From assembly GCA_964036275.1 (NCBI GenBank), contig OZ038433.1, positions 7,481,048 to 7,545,047 of the forward strand: DNA of 64,000 nucleotides. Direction: 5' to 3'. A model generated the notes under the pieces. That model was not told the DNA's origin, made no database searches, and saw nothing but the letters and a program-made list of their open reading frames with translations. Both the position numbers and the translations under genes were made by a program. This DNA is from Litoditis marina. Lineage: Eukaryota > Nematoda > Chromadorea > Rhabditida > Rhabditidae. Below are positions 57,116 through 64,000 of this stretch, piece by piece (within the stretch, counting starts at the first letter, position 1; each line of letters begins with the position of its first letter).

Positions 57116-57717
57116 CAAGGGTTGTACTCGATGGGGAGGTTCTTTCTGCGGACCATTCCGTCTCCCTGGAACCATTCCCTGCGGAACTGCTTGGCAGCTC
57201 CATCGGGGGTGTTGGTCCACTCGATGGTGATACGGTCGTTGTTGGTGTCCTCCTGTCCGTAGGCGAAGGCGTCGCAAGACACAGCCATGAGGATGGCCTC
57301 CTTGGGATCGAGAACTCCGCTTCCGGGGTCAACACCAAGACGCTTCATGTTGGTCGTCTTGATGGCCCATCCGATACGGCGAGCAGAGGTGTTGGTGATC
57401 TGAAATACGATAGTTGAAGAACGCATATACGTGAAAAGACAAAGATAGAGAGATAGAGAGAAAAACAGAGAGGTGTGAATGGAGAGCGCGAGACAGCAAC
57501 AGAAGAAAAAGAGTAGGGAGCGAGCGAAAGAGGAAAAGAAAGAAATGAAGAAAATGGTCGAGAGAGAAAGAGAGGGAGAGAAAGAGAGAGAGAGAAACAG
57601 AGAGAGAGAAGAGTATACCTTGATATGGTAGGTGTGCTTGTCATCGTAGGGGGCGTTGAAGACGATCTTCGTGCCAGGCTGGGTGTTGATGTCTCCGGGA
57701 GGTACTGATTGGGCCAT
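57115..57717 (-). CDS. msp: Major sperm protein (MSP), intact
   Basis: Two exons: 57717-57619 (codons 1-33) and 57399-57115. The product is 127 aa, the standard MSP length. It starts [20 protein letters not shown] and ends [11 protein letters not shown], with the immunoglobulin-like MSP fold implied throughout. MSPs form the filaments that drive amoeboid sperm crawling and, when released, signal oocyte maturation and ovulation. This copy differs from the commonest C. elegans form at scattered positions (for example [10 protein letters not shown] and DPGSGVLD) but has no break, so it is probably functional. The 219-bp intron holds a GA-rich tract that is pyrimidine-rich in the sense strand. 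The poly(A) signal overlaps the stop. A downstream-facing GATA motif (AGATAA at 57889) lies about 170 bp upstream of the ATG; msp genes are known to use GATA factors. Confidence 0.98.
   Translation of the reverse strand: MAQSVPPGDINTQPGTKIVFNAPYDDKHTYHIKVYSSLSLFLSLSFSPSLSLSTIFFISFFSSFARSLLFFFCCCLALSIHTSLFFSLSLYLCLFTYMRSSTIVFQITNTSARRIGWAIKTTNMKRLGVDPGSGVLDPKEAILMAVSCDAFAYGQEDTNNDRITIEWTNTPDGAAKQFRREWFQGDGMVRRKNLPIEYNP
57440..57615. repeat. GA-rich tract filling the msp intron
   Basis: Most of the 219-bp intron is GAGAGA/GAAAGA on plus, so CT-rich in the transcript, and it runs to within a few bases of the donor. The long open frame read through the intron is an artefact of this. Confidence 0.85.
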
Positions 57718-58030
57718 TGCTGCTGCGATGTGACTTCAGACTATTTCGGCCCGGCTTTTATACCCAGTTTTTCGTATGCAGATGAAGAAACGCCAGACGA
57801 CGTAACGTTTCCGGAAACCTGTCAAGACACGATTCCGTTTTCATTTCTTGAAACTTTCTGTTCAGCACGTTTCCGATGTAAAGTGAGAGATAAGAGAGGG
57901 TGGAGAGAAAGTTTTTTCAAAAAAATTTGGAACCGAGACCGTTGTGCTGTATGACTAGTCCACCAATATGATATTTTGAACACAACACACTATGTTCCAT
58001 ACCCCATACGCACCCAACTCGTGCAGTATC

Positions 58031-58226
58031 GATATAGGATTTGTCAAACAGTTGTGGACACCGTACCATCAGTTTCATAAGGGGTGGGGTTTAGCGGCCA
58101 GCCAGTCTGCGTTTCATTGATCTACACACTCTCTCAACTGCTGACAAGTACTCAACGACTGCTCTCTTCGCATCGCTCCATCAATCGAACTCTCTGCTGT
58201 CTTTATGAGGAAAATGGCGACTATAG
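58031..58226 (+). repeat. 200-bp MITE-like element, copy 4 of 4
   Basis: Starts GATATAGGATTTGTCAAAC and ends GGAAAATGGCGACTATAG. It lies between the msp promoter and the PTP 3' end. Confidence 0.85.
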
Positions 58227-58562
58227 GAAATGTTTAACCCGTTCTTCGATTTCAAAGTTTTTCTAATGTTTCCTGATTGGTGTTCCACAAGTTTGTCATT
58301 GAGCTGCTTTTTGGCCACTAGTAACGAATCGCACTTCAGAAATGTGACCGAATGTGAGTAAGAAGGTGATCAGCACATTTTGTTCGCTTGCCTTCACCCT
58401 ACCATACTGCTTGTTATCTTGCTTGTTCTCGTAGGGGTATTTGAAGGCACTACTTTCATCTTCATTCGGCAGTAGTACCCATATTATTTTCCGGTACTGT
58501 CGGTTTTTGAGCGATACTAACCAACTGTCTGCGGTCCTTTATGGAATCCGCGTTCATCCACT

Positions 58563-58598
58563 AAACAACAACAACAACAACAACAACATCATCATCAT
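58563..58598. repeat. (AAC)n/(ATC)n microsatellite
   Basis: Eight AAC units followed by four ATC units. Confidence 0.9.
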
Positions 58599-58616
58599 AA
58601 CTTGAGAAACACATCA

Positions 58617-58622
58617 TTTATT
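58617..58622 (-). terminator. Poly(A) signal of the PTP gene
   Basis: AATAAA on the minus strand, 42 bases past the stop codon at 58664-58666. Confidence 0.75.
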
Positions 58623-58663
58623 GCTGTCGACTATAGAGAATCATAACATCGAATGTCCGGTTC

Positions 58664-61600
58664 CTACTTGTCCTCCTTGTCATTGGGGGCCACTTTGGCC
58701 GCGTACTTCTTCAGTACCACGGCATAGCTGTCCAGCAGCGCCTGGTACTTTCCTTTCCGCGGCAACGCGCCCTCCTGAAACATTAGAATGTAACGCCCTC
58801 CTGAAACTTTTTCATGTTGCGTAAGAAGTAGGGTTGTTAATCGAGGATAGAGTTTTGGCGAAAAATCGATTTTTGGGAAATTTCGAGTTTTCCAGTTTTC
58901 GAGTTATCGAGTTCTGGAAAATTTCGAGTTTTCGAGTTTCGAGTTCGATTTTACAACCCTGGTAAGAAGATATACTATATGAAGAGTTAAAACATGAATA
59001 GTATTTCATAAATACAAAAACTAACCTAAACGAAGAATGAAAAGTCTAAGTATTATTTTTGTTCATCTACATTCGAAGCAGCACCACTGGCTCAGAGAGA
59101 GGAAAGTTTCAAAGTATTCCGCTGAGTGAAACCTATACTCCAAACTTTTCTCAACTTTTCTAGAAAACTCCGATAGTGGGTTTAAAGAGCAGGAAAACAA
59201 AATGGATAAAACTTACATCAGCAAAGTATTCCAGTATGCACAGATGCATGAACAGATACTGCATGGCAGACTGGATGGAGTGGAATCGCTGGGCTCGCAA
59301 CTCTCTCAGAACATCCACCGGAAATCCACAAAACTTTCAGCATCAACAACATCAACAACAACAACATCAACACAACAACATCAACAACTTTCTGCGTCTC
59401 ATCATTCATATATCATAAAATCAGTTCTACTAATTATGTACAATTCTTCTTTTAAGCATAGTATATCTCACCATCGATGCATCGGCTTTTTCCTTGATTT
59501 TCTGTATGCCCAGATCGATTCCTGAAATAACAGAAATTTCGTTACTATTATTGAGAAACATAATAACAAACAACGAGACAGTTACTCATTCGTGGTCTCA
59601 GTAAACGGGTTCTGACTATTATGTGTTGGTATATGAGGTGTCACCTTTTCTTTCACACTTACAATAGGACGTTAACTCTCCTATTCTCCAAGTTTCGACA
59701 TGGAGGACTATCACCAAAATATACGATGTTTCAGAATTATAATCACAAATGAGAGCAAAATATCGAACAACACTTGTTACAAAATCGATATAAACTCGAA
59801 GTCGGTTTTGGATTGGTTCCCACTACCTACCTACAAAAGTGGAAGTTCTACCGATGCCAGCAGAACAGTGTACGGTAATTGGAGCACCGGCCGCCTGAAG
59901 AATGATTATTAGTTTCTTCTGACTGCGAGATTTGGGAAAAGGTAAGCTTTGAGTGTGGAAAAGTTGGAGAATGGCCTGGGTACGGTAGTGGTGGAGAAGT
60001 TAATAATCGCCCGGTGAAGGGTGCACGGTACAGTGAGAAAGAGGGGAACGGAAGAAAGAGCAGAAGAGAGAGAGAGAGCGGAAGAGAGGGAGAGAGATAG
60101 ACAGAGAGGGAGAGGAGAGAAGGACCCACCACTTTCTTGGCCAACTTGAGTATTCCCACCATGGGAACGGGGGAATCGGGGGCCGAATGGTCAGGCCAGG
60201 AGGGGGTCGCCAAGTGATGTACCAGTAACGACTTGCCACTGAAAAAGTATTATTCTGTTTGTTTTTTTTGTTTGTCTGTTGACAAGCGTACAGTTCACAA
60301 GTTGCAAGCTAACATCTTGCGGGGCTGTAAAGTTCACTAGTTGCCAGTTCACCGTTTACAAGTTGAAAATTTGCATACAATTTTACAAGTCTATACAGGA
60401 AAGAAACACAATAAAACCTTCAGAAACCTATTAAAAAATGAAAAGAAAAAGTAATGCCAGTTACTCTAGTATAGCCCACTTTGTAGTTACTTTTCACTTT
60501 TTAGTTTAGTTAATAGCCTAGCATAGTTATTTCAGCGTTGATTAGTTTGACCAAAAGTAATAATCGGGAACGTTAAAAGTAGTGAATAGTTACTAATGGT
60601 CGGTTACTATTCCAATTCTCGGGTTTAGATACCTACCCGGCTTCACATTCGAGTATCTGGTAGGTTATTGTATCGAATGGGTCGGCCTTCTTCTCTTTCA
60701 GTGTCACTTTGTACATGCCAAACTCTTCCGAAGCGCCCTTCGCTTTCGGCCAGTAGCGGGCACATTTCTCGTTTTTACCTGAAAGGGAAATTGAAATTTC
60801 GGGACATTTATACTTTCGCCTCCGCATCCGCGTAGGGCGTAGTTTTAGACAACTTATATAGTCTGTATCACGCAACTATAGCTCTCTACCGTAAGATCGC
60901 AAATATTTCAAGTAAAATTTTCACATTTTGTAGGTAATGTAAATAGTTTGAACTTCTTTTCCACATTTGTTACTACAAGAATAGAAAATAGTGCATCTAA
61001 AAGTATGTTTCTTCGTTAGATAAAAGTTTTCGAATATTCGAAAGGTTACTGTAAAAAGTCATCGATTGGTGAAACGGTGCATACCACAGGCTCTACTTAC
61101 TTACTTACAGGTTCAAATAGTATTGTTAATGTCCCCTGTGTTTTGTGAGTTTATTGAGACCCAACACGAACAAGAAACAGTACACAGATCGGAAATTCAC
61201 CTTCAAACTGACTGCAAAGCTGAATGACCACATTGCTTTTCTCAGTGAATAACATGTGCCAGAAATCTTCCAACGTTTCCGATAGAGGACCCTGAAAAAC
61301 AGTGTTAACAGTTAGTACGGTATGCGTTGCTCTATTCTGCTGTGTTTGTAGTTATGGCGTGTATTGAGATCAAACTACAAGAAAAACTTTCGTCACACTG
61401 TAAACAAGTTCCGTAGCAGTATGGTTCGCAAATGTTCTATACGCACATAGTATAGTTTGTTCCACCCACTTGTAACCCTCTACAGTAACATGCTCAAATT
61501 TTCAGGTTAAAGGGGGACAGAAAGGAAAGTTAATATGAAAGAGCTTATCAAGGGAAACCGATAACTGTTACTCTTAATTCAAACTAACGAACCTAGTTTG

Positions 61601-63930
61601 CAAACGGTTGACACGCGTTTGCCTGTTTTGGCGCGCGCAACGTTATATTTAGGTACCCCGGGGTACCTAAACTAGCTTTCCTTTCTGCCCCCCCCCCCAC
61701 CCTTTAACGTTTGTTATGTTAGCGTTTTTGGAATCTGCAAGTTCTGGTAGTGCACTGCTTCTTTACTACTACAAATTCTGGAAGTTGGAAATCAAAATAA
61801 CGAGTTATTCATTAGAGAATGCTTCCTGAATATTTGACGGGTTACTGTAGAAGGACATCGATTAGTGGAACAGAGTATAGACATTCGCGTATTCAAATGA
61901 TCCATATGAAGTCCGTCATTGTGGAATATACTTCTCTGATTTCTCACCTGGGTACAGATATATTTTTGACTATCAGGAAGCGACATCCAATTGGCGTGGA
62001 TGTAGTCTTCGTCAGATGGTCGGTCCTTCAGAATCACCCGAGTGGCGTCCGTACATTGAATGTCGTTATATCTGTAACCAATAACCATTCCTCATTATTT
62101 ATGCGCAACCACAAAGTGTGAAGGGGTCGTCTCACATGATATAATACGTTTGATCTCTCTGCCTTTCTGGAGTAGGTTATAGTTCGTTTCACCAATCGAT
62201 GACTTTCTACAGTAATCTTTCGAAAATTCCAACGCATTTATCTAATCAACAAACAGAATTCAAGATTCACTGTTTTGTATGCTTGTAGTACCCAAAGTGG
62301 AAAACGAAATCACAAGGTTTAAACTATGTACCACAACTACAAGATATGATACATTCACTTGTAAGTTTTATTATCTTACTGTAGAAGGCTATTGTTTCGT
62401 GAAACAGACTATACGATATATTATGTTTGAGCACCAGATAGTGGTAGAAACATGTGTGAACTTGCAGAGGGTGTAAAAAGGACTCATATAAGTCATTTAG
62501 AGTGAGAATGATACCAAATATACATGAGACAGAGTGTCAAAAGCGAGAGATGAGATATTGTGCACCTGGTTCTTCCCAAAGTCGCCTTTAATTCCGGAAC
62601 CTATTTACCTGTTTTTGGCGTCATTTTTCTCGTAGGCCTCCGTTGTAAAAGCGGCCGGTTTGATCTTTTTGTTTTCCACAAACTCCCGACAGATCTTGCG
62701 GTGACTCTGGAAACAAATGAATAAGAATATTAATTTTGACTTCAACTACACCTGAACAGGATGAGTCGAGTAAAAATGGTTCCGCGGATCGATTTATCAT
62801 GGGTTCGCGCTTCCCAAACCGAGCGGTGTTTGTAGTTTGATTCCGTTGCTTTCCGGTCGAAATTCGTAAACTTTGGCGTGATTAGATCAAACTACAACGA
62901 AGATTCAGTCAATTTCAATATCATTTTCGTAAACCGACCTTGGCCAGGGTTGCCTGACACCAAGCAGCCGCCGTCTCGCATTTCACACTCGACACCGCCG
63001 ACGCCACGTCTGATCCATCCGGCTGAACAAGCACAAAGAATGTTGTACAATTCGTAAAAAGTTATCAACGAAACTTCTTCAAATCAAATTTTGTAAATAT
63101 TGTACAAAGAATGAGTATAGGATTCGCATCTCCAAAGCAGGCCTTCGCTGTGTTTGTAGTTTGTTCCCGTTCCTATCGTTCGAGATCAAACTACAAAGAT
63201 TCGGTCATCCCCTACAGTTTCAGTCTCATCAAGCAAGTTATCATGCAGATGAGAATACCGAAACGAGATTGGTGCACAGTTCCCTCCCTTAATTTTCAAT
63301 TTCACTTTAAAGGTTAGCTTGTGTGCGAGGCTAGTGAAAATTTATGTTCGACCTCCACTGAAACAGTTCAATGGGATACTCCTGTTTTTGTCATACTCTT
63401 TCTCAGTTATTCACAGAAAGCCGGCGTACCTTTTTCGGAGTGTCCGTTTCTTCTTCTGTGCCCAAATCGTTCTTGTCTGCGCGAAGGAAGTCCTGGAATT
63501 AATACACCATTTAAAACACCGAATCAACTATTGTTTCGAACTGATGATATCTCACAATTATTATATAACCAAGCAATTCACAGACCAAAGTACAAGGTGA
63601 TTATCCTTTCTTGTCGTTTCATGAAAACCCAGAGCGTTAAACTAATAAGAATCTCAAACCCATTACTTCTAATTGAGAGCACAAAGAATTGTTAATGTTA
63701 CTAGTAATGTTAAAAGAGAACCGGATACAGACATTCAATGGCTTAGCAATAACTCTAACATGTCAACTGCTTCAGCAGCTCACGATCATACGGTAGGTGC
63801 CCACAAGGATCTGGAACAGACTATCGACACCGAAAACAGAACAGAAGCAAGAATTGTAGTTTATCACCTTTTTCTTACTGCGTTTTGTAGTTTTCCGCTT
63901 CTTTTCCTTCTCTTTCTTCTTCTTGTCTAC
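58664..63930 (-). CDS. Protein tyrosine phosphatase, worm lysine-rich type (5' end outside the window)
   Basis: Twelve exons visible, in transcript order: 63930-63868, 63492-63430, 63022-62939, 62706-62609, 62071-61948, 61291-61201, 60778-60637, 60238-60130, 59894-59831, 59521-59472, 59333-59217, 58774-58664. All phases agree, giving 371 aa plus stop; at least one 5' exon lies beyond 64000. The N-terminal part is Lys-rich (KKKKEKEKKRK). The PTP domain has the substrate-loop NRYND, DYIHANW, ICTQGPL, KCARYWP, the WPD loop (WPDHSAPDSP) with the general-acid Asp, the P-loop HCSAGIGRTS with catalytic Cys and Arg, and the C-terminal LRAQRFHSIQSAMQYLF with the Q-loop glutamine. All catalytic residues are present, so it should be active, unlike the EGG-4/5-type pseudophosphatases. 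It removes phosphate from phosphotyrosine. A germline role is inferred from the msp neighbour. Exon 11's acceptor (CTGAAAG) is unusual. Confidence 0.95.
58790..58806. repeat. Duplicated acceptor segment
   Basis: ACGCCCTCCTGAAAC near 58791-58806 repeats the sequence at the acceptor of the last PTP exon (CGCCCTCCTGAAAC, 58767-58780). On the minus strand this gives two GTTTCAGGAGGGCG sites 24 bp apart, so an alternative 3' splice site 24 nt (8 codons) upstream is possible. Confidence 0.7.
58855..58962. repeat. TTTCGAG/TCGAGTT-rich low-complexity repeat
   Basis: Short words TTTCGAG, GAGTTTTC and ATCGAGTT recur in an intron of the PTP gene. No coding content. Confidence 0.65.
59338..59392. repeat. 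CAACAACAT microsatellite in a PTP intron
   Basis: CATCAACAA/CAACAACAT units immediately upstream (in transcript sense) of the exon at 59333-59217. They create false Gln/Thr-rich frames. Confidence 0.85.
60045..60120. repeat. GA-rich tract in a PTP intron
   Basis: GAGAGAGAGAGCGGAAGAGAG on plus, CT-rich in the transcript, directly downstream of the WPD-loop exon's donor at 60129. Confidence 0.85.
61341..61380. repeat. Short hairpin repeat (GTAGTTTG family) in a PTP intron
   Basis: TGTTTGTAGTT ... GATCAAACTACAA with only about 16 bp between the arms. The smallest member of the family in the window. Confidence 0.7.
62826..62898. repeat. Short hairpin repeat (GTAGTTTG family) in a PTP intron
   Basis: GTGTTTGTAGTTTGATTCC ... 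TTAGATCAAACTACAAC, between exons 62939-63022 and 62609-62706. Confidence 0.8.
63150..63198. repeat. Short hairpin repeat (GTAGTTTG family) in a PTP intron
   Basis: GTGTTTGTAGTTTGTTCCC ... CGAGATCAAACTACAAA. It is one of three members spread over about 1.9 kb of this gene. Confidence 0.8.
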
Positions 63931-64000
63931 CTGATAATTAGAAAACAATTGATTATTTAACAACAACCTGACGAATACAACAGAAAAAATCATTTGATTC

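Larger units (their letters stand above)
57718..58663. other. msp promoter region and spacer to the PTP gene
   Basis: Immediately upstream of msp (right side on this strand) is a TTTTATA at about 57755, possibly a TATA-like element, and AGATAA at 57889. A 200-bp MITE-like element lies at 58031-58226 and an AAC-repeat at 58563-58598. The PTP poly(A) signal is at 58617-58622. No coding exon is supported. Confidence 0.55.

Noticed and set aside
57115..57717. Continuous 200-codon frame across the msp locus
   Set aside because: It reads through the intron. The 127-aa MSP with a canonical donor at 57618 and TTTCAG acceptor at 57402-57400 is clearly the real product.
59176..59525. Gln/Thr/Asn-rich plus-strand frames in the PTP gene
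   Set aside because: Antisense to real PTP exons and produced by the CAACAT microsatellite.
1..64000. CRISPR arrays, bacterial operons or ribosome-binding sites
   Set aside because: The repeats are dispersed palindromes or satellites without spacer structure, and the genes are intron-containing nematode genes.

Overview
The window is eukaryotic nuclear DNA and almost certainly comes from a free-living nematode, most likely Caenorhabditis. The evidence is short introns with TTTTCAG-type acceptors, start codons lying directly after such acceptors (as expected for spliced-leader trans-splicing), an intact 127-residue major sperm protein gene, and worm-style SH2 kinase and tyrosine phosphatase genes with lysine-rich ends. 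The DNA is AT-rich and repeat-rich. I recognise no ribosomal RNA, convincing tRNA or CRISPR array. All gene models below were assembled by hand from splice signals and reading-frame phase.

Left part (1-31.9 kb), gene-dense. (i) 1008-4113, minus: an HP1-like chromatin protein with two chromodomains plus a chromo-shadow domain. (ii) 7784-14528, plus: a 15-exon, Ser/Arg/acidic-rich protein of unknown function. (iii) 15116-22590, plus: a 17-exon Fer/SPE-8-type SH2 non-receptor tyrosine kinase of 605 aa. (iv) 23385-31932, minus: a Pro/Ser-rich, low-complexity protein of 339 aa with SH3-ligand-like motifs. Its first intron is 4.3 kb long and full of repeats, including a 201-bp-arm hairpin and a 130-bp tandem array studded with TGACGTCA palindromes. 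Genes iii and iv converge.

Middle (31.9-57.1 kb): about 25 kb with no gene I can support. It holds small inverted-repeat elements, non-LTR retrotransposon tails, GA-rich microsatellites, a 27-bp minisatellite and a possible degenerate LTR-element or small-gene fragment near 44.5-45.1 kb.

Right part (57.1-64 kb): an intact msp gene (57115-57717, minus) and the 3' 12 exons of a catalytically intact protein tyrosine phosphatase (58664 to beyond 63930, minus, 5' end outside the window).

Together, a SPE-8/Fer-like kinase, an MSP and a worm-type PTP suggest a sperm-related neighbourhood. C. elegans is known to cluster sperm genes, but the functional link here is inference. The two most interesting coding features are the HP1-like protein, whose two chromodomain units share the same intron positions (an exon-level internal duplication), and the kinase, whose activation segment carries an insertion of about 30 residues and has no tyrosine.
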